In this document: positions 36,052 to 44,295 of the stretch, piece by piece
Numbering within the stretch: the stretch's first letter is position 1
How the letters are laid out: the number at the start of each line of letters is the position of its first letter
Assembly: GCF_902829295.1 (NCBI RefSeq)
Contig: NZ_CADEPL010000016.1
Coordinates: forward strand, 97,931 to 161,930
DNA: 64,000 nt
Direction of reading: 5' to 3'
Origin: Vogesella oryzae
Lineage (GTDB): Bacteria > Pseudomonadota > Gammaproteobacteria > Burkholderiales > Chromobacteriaceae
Notes under the pieces: generated by a model
The model's input: only the letters and a program-made list of their open reading frames with translations
Databases searched by the model: none
Told to the model about the DNA's origin: nothing
Translations under genes and position numbers: made by a program

Positions 36052-36483
36052 TCAGTCAGCGCGGAACTGGTTGTGGCAGGCTTTGCACGTCTGTTGCATG
36101 GCGCCGAATGGCGCTTTTACATCGTCGACGCTGCCGGCGCTGGCTGCGGCAGTTTTCAGCTTGGCAACGGCCGCTTTGTGCTTGTCGGTAGCGTCCTTGA
36201 ATTCGGCCGGCTTGGACCAGATTTCCGGGCGGGCTTCGGTCTTGCCTTTGTCGCTGCCCGGGGTGAAATACTGCCATGGCTGTTGTGCCAGCTCGTCCAT
36301 GTGTGCGGCCAACTTGGCAAACATCTCCTTATCAAATGCCGTGTCGCCATTGACCATCTTGCCCATGCTGCCAACGGTTTGCTTGTATTGCTCGAATACC
36401 TGCTGGCGAGACTTGATCGGATCGGCGGCAAAGGCGTGAGATAGGAAGGCACAGCACAGGGCGATTGGCAGGAGTTTCTTCAT
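36052..36483 (-). CDS. Cytochrome c' (second of two)
   Basis: 143 residues with signal peptide MKKLLPIALCCAFLSHAFA and heme motif CKACH near the C-terminus. It shares the EARPEIWSKPAEF segment with its neighbour, so the two come from a tandem duplication with clear divergence. The longer open frame begins upstream of the signal peptide and was rejected. It is divergent from zur. Confidence 0.92.
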   Translation of the reverse strand: MKKLLPIALCCAFLSHAFAADPIKSRQQVFEQYKQTVGSMGKMVNGDTAFDKEMFAKLAAHMDELAQQPWQYFTPGSDKGKTEARPEIWSKPAEFKDATDKHKAAVAKLKTAAASAGSVDDVKAPFGAMQQTCKACHNQFRAD

Positions 36484-36570
36484 GGCGTGGGTCTGGGCGG
36501 AATGGCAGGCAAATGTTGGCGGCAGCTTAGCATAGCCAGGCAACAGTTATGCCGGCAGCTTGGTTAACGC

Positions 36571-36599
36571 TTGTTAAACGTTCTGTTATACCGTAACAT
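36571..36599 (+). promoter_or_regulatory. zur operon promoter with Zur-type box
   Basis: TTGTTA (36571-36576) and TAACAT (36594-36599), 17 bases apart, form a plausible promoter. The palindrome TGTTATACCGTAACA (36584-36598) overlaps the spacer and -10 and resembles known Zur boxes in its TGTTA...TAACA arms. Zinc-loaded Zur bound there would repress zur and the whole uptake operon. Confidence 0.7.
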
Positions 36600-36634
36600 T
36601 CTTGGCTGTTTCTTATTTGAAGTGTCCGTCAATC

Positions 36635-37069
36635 ATGGATGCAGCGTGTTTCCTCAATGCCGCCGACCGGCATTGCCAGCAACAAGGGGCAAAGCTCACC
36701 AGCTTGCGCCGTCAAGTGCTGGAGCTGGTGCTGGGCTATGACGGGGTGGTCAAGGCCTACCAGGTGCTGGCTGATTTGCAGCGGCAGCGGGGCATTGCCG
36801 CGCCGCCAACCGTCTATCGTGCCCTCGATTTTCTGGTCGCGAGCGGTTTGTTGCACAAGGTGGATGCGCTGAATGGTTACATCGTGTGTCGCCATGTGGG
36901 CTGTAATCACGAAGGGCTGATTCTGGTGTGCAGCCAGTGCGGGCGGGTGCAGGAGCTGGACGCCACCCCGATGCTGGCGCTGTTGCGCGAACAGGCGGGG
37001 GGCGAAGGGTTCGCCATCGCGCCACAGAACCTGCTGCTGACGGGACATTGCCAAGGATGCCAAGCATGA
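36635..37069 (+). CDS. zur: Zinc uptake regulator, Fur family
   Basis: 144 residues. A winged helix (LTSLRRQVLELVLGYDGVVKAYQVL; PPTVYRALDFLVASGLLHKV) is followed by a dimer domain with the structural zinc cysteines CSQCG and CQGC at the end. Gene order (zur, zinc GTPase, znuCBA) supports Zur over Fur or PerR. ATG 36635 puts the start where family members begin. The stop overlaps the next start by four bases. Confidence 0.92.
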   Translation: MDAACFLNAADRHCQQQGAKLTSLRRQVLELVLGYDGVVKAYQVLADLQRQRGIAAPPTVYRALDFLVASGLLHKVDALNGYIVCRHVGCNHEGLILVCSQCGRVQELDATPMLALLREQAGGEGFAIAPQNLLLTGHCQGCQA

Positions 37070-37998
37070 AAAAAACCCGCGTCAATGTACTGACCGGCTT
37101 TCTGGGGGTGGGCAAGACCACCGCACTCCGCCACCTGATCAGCCACCGTCCGCGCGAGGAAAAGTGGGCGATTATCGTCAACGAGTTCGGCGAGATCGGC
37201 ATCGATGGCGCGGTGCTGGACGACGGCGAGTTGCCGGTGGCCGAGATCGCCGGCGGCTGCCTGTGTTGCGTGGCCGGCCCGCAGATGACGGTGACCGTTG
37301 CCAACCTGCTGCGTCGTGAACGGCCGGATCGGCTGATCATCGAGGCCAGTGGTCTGGCGCATGCTGCCGGGCTGATTGACGAACTGCGTACCGAGCCGCT
37401 GGGCAATGCGCTGGAGGTTGGCGCCGTGCTGACGCTGGTCGACCCGCGCCAGTTCGTCAATAACGACTACTTCCGCCAGCCGCTGTACCGCGATCAGGTC
37501 ATGGTGGCTGATGTGCTGCTGGCGACCAAGAGTGACCTTGCCGACGCCGAAACGTTGGCCGCCTACCGCGACAAGGCCACCGGTCTGTTCCCGCCCAAGT
37601 CGCTGGTGGCGGAAATCCACCACGGTGCGGCCAGCACGCAGTGGCTGGATGCCGCGCTGGCGCCAAAGCCGCAATATCGCCCCGCCGTGCGCAAGGACGA
37701 TGCGCCGGGCTGGCAGTCGCAGGGCTGGACCTTTCCGGCCGGAACGACATTCTCCGGCGAGGCGTTAACCGATTTCTTCGACACCTTGCCGCAGCGGGTG
37801 GATGGCCTGGTGCGCGCCAAGGGGGTGTTCCAGGTGATGGATTCCTGGCTGTGGCTGAACTGGACCGAGGGGCGCTGGGCGGCCAACCAGGTGGCATGGC
37901 GCCGTGATAACCGCTTCGAGCTGATTGCCAGCGGGCTGGATGCCGCCGCGATCGAGGCCGCGCTACGAGCCTGCATCGAACCGTGGTCACAGAGCTGA
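37066..37998 (+). CDS. COG0523/CobW-family GTPase, zinc metallochaperone type
   Basis: 310 residues. P-loop GFLGVGKTT is at 11-19, the metal-binding GGCLCC motif at 63-68, and the G4 motif reads TKSD (154-157) in place of NKxD. A C-terminal CobW_C domain includes GLVRAKGVFQVMDSW. In zinc-limited cells, family members deliver zinc to target enzymes, and this placement in a Zur operon supports that role. It follows zur by overlapping ATGA. Confidence 0.9.
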   Translation: MKKTRVNVLTGFLGVGKTTALRHLISHRPREEKWAIIVNEFGEIGIDGAVLDDGELPVAEIAGGCLCCVAGPQMTVTVANLLRRERPDRLIIEASGLAHAAGLIDELRTEPLGNALEVGAVLTLVDPRQFVNNDYFRQPLYRDQVMVADVLLATKSDLADAETLAAYRDKATGLFPPKSLVAEIHHGAASTQWLDAALAPKPQYRPAVRKDDAPGWQSQGWTFPAGTTFSGEALTDFFDTLPQRVDGLVRAKGVFQVMDSWLWLNWTEGRWAANQVAWRRDNRFELIASGLDAAAIEAALRACIEPWSQS

Positions 37999-37999
37999 T

Positions 38000-38200
38000 A
38001 TGACACAACATCACCACCATCACGAGCATGAACACGAGCATGCCCACTCCCACCCGCATCCGCATGGCGCCGGCGATGACAGCCATCTGCCGCGCTGGCG
38101 TTTGCTGGCCATGTCAGCCGGGCAGCGCCTGCTGCTGGCTTCCGGCCTGCTGCTGCTGTTGTGGGCAATGGTGCTGTGGGCCTTGGGAGGGGAAAGTTGA
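38000..38200 (+). CDS. His-rich single-pass mini-protein in the zinc operon
   Basis: 66 residues. The first about 25 contain twelve His (HHHHHEHEHEHAHSHPHPHG), a strong zinc or nickel site, and residues about 42-62 form one membrane helix (LLLASGLLLLLWAMVLWAL). There is no cleavable signal peptide. The start follows the GTPase stop by one base, and the stop overlaps the TTG start of znuC, so expression is coupled. Orientation predicts a cytoplasmic His-rich tail if the positive-inside rule (PRWRLL) holds. I do not know a named family. Confidence 0.78.
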   Translation: MTQHHHHHEHEHEHAHSHPHPHGAGDDSHLPRWRLLAMSAGQRLLLASGLLLLLWAMVLWALGGES

Positions 38201-38943
38201 TCTCGTTACATAACCTTACGGTTTCCTACCAGCGCCATCCGGCCGTTCACCATGTGAGCGGCCGCTTTGCTCCGGGCCAGGCGACCGCCATTTTCGGCCC
38301 CAACGGTGCCGGCAAGAGCACGCTGCTGAAAACCATCATGGGTGCCATTCGGCCGGATAGCGGCGAAGTGCAGTTTGACGCCATCAGCCGCAAAGACATT
38401 GCGTACCTGCCGCAGCAATCCGAAATCGATCGCAGCCTGCCGGTGTCGGTAATCGATCTGGTCAGCAGCGGTCACTGGCGGCGCAGCGGCCTGTTCGGCA
38501 ATGTTGGCCGCCAGCTGGATGATGCCAGCTGGAATGCACTGGTGACCGTCGGGCTGGAAGACTTCGCGCTGCATCCGGTGTCGGCACTGTCCAGCGGCCA
38601 GTTCCAGCGCGTGCTGTTCGCCCGCATCCTGGTGCAGGACGCCCGACTGATCCTGCTGGATGAACCCTTTAATGCGGTGGACGCACGTACCACCTTCGAT
38701 CTGCTGGCGCTGGTGCGCCGCTGGCAGGAGGAGGGGCGTACGGTGATTGCGGTACTGCATGATTACGAGCAGGTGCGGGCGTTTTTCCCGCAAACCCTGC
38801 TGATGGCGCGCGAGGTGGTGGCCTGGGGGGCGACCGATACCGTGCTGACCGATGACAATCTGAAACGTGCTACCGAAACCGCCGCCCACTGGCAGGCCAA
38901 TGCGCCTGTGTGTGCCGTGGATGGCCAGGGAGTTCGCTCATGA
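38197..38943 (+). CDS. znuC: Zinc ABC transporter ATP-binding protein
   Basis: 248 residues with a TTG start at 38197 and GGGAGGGG five bases upstream, overlapping the previous stop. Walker A GPNGAGKST is at 34-42, signature LSSGQFQR (LSGGQ variant), Walker B LILLDEPFNAVD and the switch His in VLHDYEQV. It energises ZnuB. An earlier GTG would add 12 residues inside the His-rich gene and was rejected. Confidence 0.92.
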   Translation: MISLHNLTVSYQRHPAVHHVSGRFAPGQATAIFGPNGAGKSTLLKTIMGAIRPDSGEVQFDAISRKDIAYLPQQSEIDRSLPVSVIDLVSSGHWRRSGLFGNVGRQLDDASWNALVTVGLEDFALHPVSALSSGQFQRVLFARILVQDARLILLDEPFNAVDARTTFDLLALVRRWQEEGRTVIAVLHDYEQVRAFFPQTLLMAREVVAWGATDTVLTDDNLKRATETAAHWQANAPVCAVDGQGVRS

Positions 38944-39812
38944 CGTTGCATGAAATGCTGGTGTCGCCGTTTGCCGATTTTGCCTTCATGCGCCGGGCGC
39001 TGGTGGGTTGCCTTGCGCTGGTGCTGGGTAGCGCGCCGGTGGGCTTGCTACTGGTGATGCGGCGCATGAGTCTGATGGGTGACGCTATGAGCCATGCGGT
39101 ATTGCCGGGCGCCGCGGTGGGCTATCTGCTGGCGGGTCTCAGCCTGCCGGCGATGAGCGCCGGCGGCTTTGTTGCCGGGGTACTGGTGGCGCTGCTGGCC
39201 GGTCTGGCTACCCGCTATACCGAGGTGAAGGAAGACGCCAACTTTGCCGGCTTTTATCTGCTGTCGCTGGCGCTGGGCGTGCTGCTGGTGTCGAAGAGCG
39301 GCAGCAATGTCGACTTGATGCACCTGCTGTTTGGCTCGGTGCTGGCCGTGGACGATGCCGCGCTGTTGCTGGTGGCAAGCGTTGCCAGCATCACTTTGCT
39401 GGTGCTGGCGGCAATCTACCGGCCACTGCTGCTGGAAAGTCTCGATCCGGTATTCATGCGTGCCATCGGCGCTCGAGGCGGCGTGTGGCACCTGCTGTTC
39501 CTGCTGCTGGTGGTGATGAATCTGGTGGCCGGCTTCCAGGCGCTGGGCACCCTGATGTCGGTAGGGTTGATGATGCTGCCGGCTATCGCGGCCAGACTGT
39601 GGGCGGCCTCGGTGGGTGGCATGCTGCTGGTGGCATTGCTGATCGCCAGCCTGTCGGCCGTCGGTGGCTTGTTGCTGTCTTACCATGCCGAGTTGCCATC
39701 CGGCCCTGCCATTATTTTGCTGGCTGGTGTCGCCTATTTGTTGTCGATGCTGCTGGCGCCGCGCGGCGGCCTGTTGCCACGGCTGTTCCGTTCCCGCCAC
39801 CTGACCAATTAG
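38940..39812 (+). CDS. znuB: Zinc ABC transporter permease
   Basis: 290 residues with about eight membrane helices. Family marks are the SLMGDAMSHAVLPGAAVGYL coupling loop, DVDLMHLLFGSVLA-like segment and LVAGFQALGTLMSVGLMMLP. Its start overlaps the znuC stop by four bases. It carries zinc across the inner membrane. Confidence 0.94.
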   Translation: MTLHEMLVSPFADFAFMRRALVGCLALVLGSAPVGLLLVMRRMSLMGDAMSHAVLPGAAVGYLLAGLSLPAMSAGGFVAGVLVALLAGLATRYTEVKEDANFAGFYLLSLALGVLLVSKSGSNVDLMHLLFGSVLAVDDAALLLVASVASITLLVLAAIYRPLLLESLDPVFMRAIGARGGVWHLLFLLLVVMNLVAGFQALGTLMSVGLMMLPAIAARLWAASVGGMLLVALLIASLSAVGGLLLSYHAELPSGPAIILLAGVAYLLSMLLAPRGGLLPRLFRSRHLTN

Positions 39813-39821
39813 GAGTTTTCA

Positions 39822-40709
39822 ATGCGCAAGTTTTTTGCGATGGCACTGCTGCTGTCGCCGTTGTTCGCCGTTGCCAAGGTGCCGGTAGTGGCCAGCTTTA
39901 GCATCGTGGCCGATATCACCCGCGAAATCGGTGGTGACCAGGTCGAGGTGCAATCACTGGTCGGGCCGGATCAGGATGCGCATGTCTTTCAGCCGGCGCC
40001 GGCAGATGTGAAGAAGCTGGCCGCTGCCAAGGTCTTCGTGGTCAGCGGTTTGGGGTTTGAAGGCTGGATGCCGCGCATGTCGCGGGCGGCCAGTTTCAAG
40101 GGACTGACTGTGACGGCTGGCGCCAAGGTAAAACCGTTGGCTGCGGCAGAGGAGGGGCATCACGAGGGTGATGGTCATGATCATGGCAGTATCGACCCGC
40201 ATGCCTGGCATAACCCGCAAAACGTCATGCTGTATGTTGATGCCATTGCTGATGGTTTGAGCAAGGCCGATCCGGCTGGTGCCGGCTACTTTCACCAGCG
40301 TGCGGATGCCTACAAGGCCAAGCTCAAGGCGCTCGACGGTTGGGCTGCCCAGCAATTTGCCGCCGTGCCGCTGGCCAAGCGTAAGGTGCTGACCTCACAC
40401 GAGGCATTTGGCTACCTGGCAGCCCGTTACCAGATCCGTTTCATGGCGCCGCAAGGCATCAGCACCGAAGCGGAGGCTTCGGCGAAGGCGGTGGCACGTC
40501 TGATCCAGCAAGTAAAGAAGGAGCAGGTGAAGGCGGTGTTCTTCGAGAACATGGCTGACAAGCGTCTGCTGCAGCAGTTGAGCAATGAGGCCGGGGTGAA
40601 GGTGGGCGGCAAGCTGTATGCGGATGCCTTGTCCAGCGATGGCAAGGCGGGCAACTATCTGCAACTGTTCCGCAGTAACGTCGAGACCCTGCTCAGTGCG
40701 ATGCGCTAA
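39822..40709 (+). CDS. znuA: Periplasmic zinc-binding protein
   Basis: 295 residues with signal peptide MRKFFAMALLLSPLFAVA. It is a cluster A-I binding protein; its His ligands are in QDAHVFQP, DPHAWHNP and SHEAFGYLAARY. An acidic His-rich loop (EEGHHEGDGHDHG) follows, as in ZnuA, and favours zinc over manganese. Last gene of the operon, and its 3' end overlaps the convergent TauE-like gene by 17 bases. Confidence 0.94.
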   Translation: MRKFFAMALLLSPLFAVAKVPVVASFSIVADITREIGGDQVEVQSLVGPDQDAHVFQPAPADVKKLAAAKVFVVSGLGFEGWMPRMSRAASFKGLTVTAGAKVKPLAAAEEGHHEGDGHDHGSIDPHAWHNPQNVMLYVDAIADGLSKADPAGAGYFHQRADAYKAKLKALDGWAAQQFAAVPLAKRKVLTSHEAFGYLAARYQIRFMAPQGISTEAEASAKAVARLIQQVKKEQVKAVFFENMADKRLLQQLSNEAGVKVGGKLYADALSSDGKAGNYLQLFRSNVETLLSAMR

Positions 40710-41361
40710 ATAGTTGTAGCAAGTGCCATGCACCCATGGCGGCAACGGCCAGACCGGCAATCAGACGGACTGGCCGTTGCTGTTTCCACTGTGCCAGTTT
40801 GCTGGCAAAAGCCCCCATCAGCAGCAGGTTGGGCAGCGTGCCGAGGCCGAAGCTCAGCATCACCAGCGCGCCACTGGCTACGCTCTGGCTGGCCAGTGCG
40901 GAGAGACTGGCCGTGTAGACCAGGCCGCAAGGTACCCAGCCCCACACCGCGCCGACCAGTAAGCTTTGCCAGCCGTGGCGTAACGGCAATAGCCGGCGCG
41001 TGAGCGGTTGCAGCTTGTGCCAAAGCGGCTGCCCCAGTTTTTCGATCTGCGTCACCGCGCTGGAGAGGCCCGCAAGATACAGGCCCAGCAGAATCAGCAG
41101 CACGTTGGCCGCAGCAAATAGGCCGAGCTGTAGCGGCCGGAAGTTGGCCTGTGCGATGCCCCATTGCGCCAGCCCGCCGAGCAGCGCGCCGATGGCAACA
41201 TAACTCGCCAGCCGTCCCAGGTTATAGCCCAGCAAGAGCAGTGGCTTGCGGCCCTGGCTGGTCACCGAAATGGCGGCCACGATGCCGCCACACATGCCCA
41301 GACAATGCACGCCTCCCAGCAAGCCGGTAAGAAAAAGTGAAAGCAGACTGATCTCGAGCAT
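40693..41361 (-). CDS. TauE/SafE-like (COG2836) membrane protein
   Basis: 222 residues with six helices. It shows GGVHCLGMCGGI and WGWVPCGLVYT motifs, the paired cysteine-containing helices found in the DsbD/CcdA-like COG2836 group. Relatives often lie near cytochrome oxidase or copper maturation genes; that role here is not shown. It is single, convergent to znuA, and 279 bases from the enoyl-CoA hydratase. Confidence 0.83.
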   Translation of the reverse strand: MLEISLLSLFLTGLLGGVHCLGMCGGIVAAISVTSQGRKPLLLLGYNLGRLASYVAIGALLGGLAQWGIAQANFRPLQLGLFAAANVLLILLGLYLAGLSSAVTQIEKLGQPLWHKLQPLTRRLLPLRHGWQSLLVGAVWGWVPCGLVYTASLSALASQSVASGALVMLSFGLGTLPNLLLMGAFASKLAQWKQQRPVRLIAGLAVAAMGAWHLLQLFSASH

Positions 41362-41640
41362 GATGAAGGCGTGACGGGGAAAAGCGGCATTGTAACAGTC
41401 GTGCCGAGGGTGGAAATTTTGGCAACAGGCTGGCTGGAAAATATGTTAACGGCTTAGCGGCGGCTTAGGCTTTATTTCCGGGTAATGGCTTGAAAAAACA
41501 GTGGGATAGTCCATCGTTATTAGTAGTTAACCTTGTCATCAAGCCGGCAGGGGGCAGGAAGCTGCTGTCGCAAAATTTACGGTGATCGTCTTCTGGCTAT
41601 GTCAGGCCTGGCCGGGCAGCAAGGATGGGAGCAATAACGA

Positions 41641-42426
41641 ATGAACAAACAGATCGTGATCGAGCATCTTGGCCACTCGGCGATTGTGACAATCGACAAT
41701 CCGCCGGCCAATGCCTGGACGCTGGAATCCTTGCAAGCACTGGCCTCCGCGATGGAGCTGCTGGGGAGCGAGCAGCAAGTAAATGCGGTAGTGCTGACTG
41801 GGGCCGGCGAGAAATTCTTTTCTGCCGGCGCCGATCTGCAACAGTTCGCCGCTGGTGACGAGACGTTGGCCGCACAGGTTGCAGATGCCTTTGCGCTGGC
41901 GTTCAACAGCATCCGGCATTTTCATGGCGTTACAGTGGCGGCCGTTAATGGCTATGCACTGGGCGGAGGGCTGGAGTGTGCGCTGGCCTGTGACTATATC
42001 GTGGCCGAACGTGGTGCTCGGCTCGGTTTACCGGAAGCATCAGTGGGGCTGATTCCGTGTGCCGGCGGGACCAAGGCCTTGGCCGATCGCGTCGGAGTGG
42101 CGTGGGCAAAGCGCATCATACTGGGGGGCGAAACTGTGGATGCCGACCTGGCACTGCGTATCGGGGTGGTGGAAGAGGTGGTGGATGCCGGGCTGGCCAA
42201 GATCATGGCGGTAAGCCTGGCCGGCAAAGTGTCGCGGCAATCGCGTTCGGCCGTGCTGGCCGCGCGGCGCCTGATTGATGGTAGTCCGCAAAGCACGCTG
42301 GACAGGCAGTTGCTGCTAGAAAAGGCTGCTTTTCTGGAGCTGATGGGCGGTGCGGAGCAGCTAGAAGGGGTAAGGGCGTTTCTGGAGAAGCGACAGCCAT
42401 CATGGCTGGCGGATGATGACGATTGA
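41641..42426 (+). CDS. Enoyl-CoA hydratase/isomerase family protein
   Basis: 261 residues, crotonase fold. The oxyanion-hole segments are TGAGEKFFSAGADL and VNGYALGGGLECALACD, and the two catalytic glutamates are present in GGGLE and LPEASVGL. A hydratase activity is therefore likely. No other fatty-acid genes adjoin it, and the substrate is unknown. Confidence 0.9.
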   Translation: MNKQIVIEHLGHSAIVTIDNPPANAWTLESLQALASAMELLGSEQQVNAVVLTGAGEKFFSAGADLQQFAAGDETLAAQVADAFALAFNSIRHFHGVTVAAVNGYALGGGLECALACDYIVAERGARLGLPEASVGLIPCAGGTKALADRVGVAWAKRIILGGETVDADLALRIGVVEEVVDAGLAKIMAVSLAGKVSRQSRSAVLAARRLIDGSPQSTLDRQLLLEKAAFLELMGGAEQLEGVRAFLEKRQPSWLADDDD

Positions 42427-42436
42427 TCTGTTGGCC

Positions 42437-42476
42437 GCAATAAACAAACCCGGGCATGCCCGGGTTTGTTTATTGC
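42437..42476. terminator. 40-base perfect palindrome, bidirectional terminator
   Basis: The stretch reads the same on both strands: arms of GCAATAAACAAACCCGGGC meet at AT. It would form a 19-base stem or so and separates convergent genes. A dispersed 10-mer (42430-42439) overlaps its left edge. The lack of a plain U-run is unusual, since the tail reads TTTGTTTATTGC. Confidence 0.85.
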
Positions 42477-42483
42477 CTGCAGC

Positions 42484-43398
42484 CTAGTTGCGAGCAGTGC
42501 GGAAACGCGAAGCCAGCGTGTGCAGCAACACTAGCAGCAAGCCTGCCAGCAGGCCGAGCAGACCGTTGAGCAGCCCCGAGGTGATGCCGCCGGGAAGGTG
42601 GCTGGCGTTGCCGGCGGCAAAGCCTTCTATGGCGTGGTAAACCACTGGCAGGCCGTGGGCCAGAATGCCGCCGCCGACCAGAAATACTGCTACCGTACCG
42701 GCTACCGACAGGAAACGCATCAAGGGCGGTGCCGCATTCAGTAGCAGGCGGCCAATTACCTGGCTACTTGTCTGAGGTTTTTGCGCCAGATAGAGGCCTA
42801 CATCGTCCAGTTTGACGATGGCGGCAACCAGACCGTACACGCCAGCTGTCATCAAGACGGCAATGCCGGTCAGTACGGCCAGCTGGCTGACAAATGGTTC
42901 TGCCGCCACGGTTCCAAGGGCAATAGCGATAATTTCCGCCGAGAGAATGAAGTCGGTGGTAATGGCGCTTTTGATGCGGTCACGCTCAAAGGTCACCATA
43001 TCCATTTCCGGGTTCTGGAGTGCCTGCAGCCGTTCGTCGTGCTCCTGTGCTTCATCGGATGCGTGCAGATATTTATGGACCAGTTTTTCTGCCCCTTCAA
43101 AGCAGAGGAAGGCGCCGCCAATCATCAGCAAGGGGGTGATCAGCCAGGGTAGAAATGCCCCGATGGCCAGGGCGAGTGGTACCAGGATGGACTTGTTGCG
43201 CAATGAACCAACCGCTACCGCCCAGACTACGGGGAGTTCGCGCTCGGCACGGATGCCGGTAACCTGCTGTGCGTTCAGCGCCAGATCGTCCCCCAGCACG
43301 CCGGCAGTTTTCTTTGCCGCGACTTTGGTCATGGCGGCCACATCGTCAAGCAGGCTGGCGATGTCGTCGATCAGCATGAAAAGGCTACTACCCGCCAT
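42484..43398 (-). CDS. DUF808 family membrane protein (YedI-like)
   Basis: 304 residues from [19 protein letters not shown], with an AGGAG site just upstream. Family blocks are [41 protein letters not shown] and [24 protein letters not shown], with about seven membrane helices. The function is unknown. The longer frame was rejected. Confidence 0.92.
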   Translation of the reverse strand: MAGSSLFMLIDDIASLLDDVAAMTKVAAKKTAGVLGDDLALNAQQVTGIRAERELPVVWAVAVGSLRNKSILVPLALAIGAFLPWLITPLLMIGGAFLCFEGAEKLVHKYLHASDEAQEHDERLQALQNPEMDMVTFERDRIKSAITTDFILSAEIIAIALGTVAAEPFVSQLAVLTGIAVLMTAGVYGLVAAIVKLDDVGLYLAQKPQTSSQVIGRLLLNAAPPLMRFLSVAGTVAVFLVGGGILAHGLPVVYHAIEGFAAGNASHLPGGITSGLLNGLLGLLAGLLLVLLHTLASRFRTARN

Positions 43399-43482
43399 TG
43401 CTACTCCTGGAATGAATTTGCCGTACGGCATGAGAAATGGCCGCCACACTAGCAAGCCTTGTTGTACGCGGCAAGTTGTTTG

Positions 43483-44295
43483 TCAGCCAGGAGCTGGCGC
43501 GAGAAATTGCTGGCAAAGCCAGTCGTCTACGGCTTGCGCGGCCTGTAACCAGCGGCGGTCCAGCATCAGCATGTGCCCCATGTCCGGCAGTACGACGGTG
43601 TCGATGCCGAGCAGTTGGCCGCCGGAGCGCGCTTCCATCGGACTGACCAGTAGATCGTTGCGGCCAACCAGCGACAACACCGGACAAGGCAGGCGGCGGG
43701 CAAAAAGGGCTGTGGTCAGCGTCATGTCCAGAATGGCGCGCTGGCTTTCTACCTGGCAGTGTTGCGCGAGCCATTCCGCCGTAGCCTGCTCAACGTCGGC
43801 AGACAACAGCATGCGGCGGACTTCGTCCGCCGTGGGGTGATACTTGCCCTGCTGAAACAGGTTTAGCCCCAGCAGGATGTCCGGTGCAGTCAGGCCAAGG
43901 CGCCAGGTGGGGAGAGCCAGTCCTCCAGGTGGCACGCTGGCTAGCAGCACTGCGGCCGGTGCGGGGTGCTGGCGCAGATACTGCTGGATGACAAAGCCTC
44001 CCATCGAGTGCCCGAGCAATACCGGCTGGCGGGGTAGTTGGTCGCAGGCCCAGGCGACATCGTCGACGTAGTCGGCAATGCCGTAATCGTGCAACTTGTC
44101 GCGTCCCGGGCTGTTGCCGTGGCCACGCAGGCTCAGTGCCCAGCAATCGTAGCCTTGCTGGCTGAACCAGGGCAGAAACTGCTGCTGCCAGCAGTTGGCC
44201 GCGCTGTAGGCGCCATGGATGAACAACAGCGGCGGGGCCGCACGGGCCTCGCCGCTGTTGCTGGCGTGCAGTAGTTCCAGTGCCACCCGGCTCAC
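43483..44295 (-). CDS. Alpha/beta hydrolase
   Basis: 270 residues. The nucleophile elbow is GHSMGGFV (Ser near 96), the oxyanion region is LLFIHGAYSAANCW, and Asp and His of the triad are likely in VGRNDLLV and DMGHMLML. The substrate is unknown. It is translationally coupled to phoH (ATGA overlap of four bases). Confidence 0.89.
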   Translation of the reverse strand: MSRVALELLHASNSGEARAAPPLLFIHGAYSAANCWQQQFLPWFSQQGYDCWALSLRGHGNSPGRDKLHDYGIADYVDDVAWACDQLPRQPVLLGHSMGGFVIQQYLRQHPAPAAVLLASVPPGGLALPTWRLGLTAPDILLGLNLFQQGKYHPTADEVRRMLLSADVEQATAEWLAQHCQVESQRAILDMTLTTALFARRLPCPVLSLVGRNDLLVSPMEARSGGQLLGIDTVVLPDMGHMLMLDRRWLQAAQAVDDWLCQQFLAPAPG

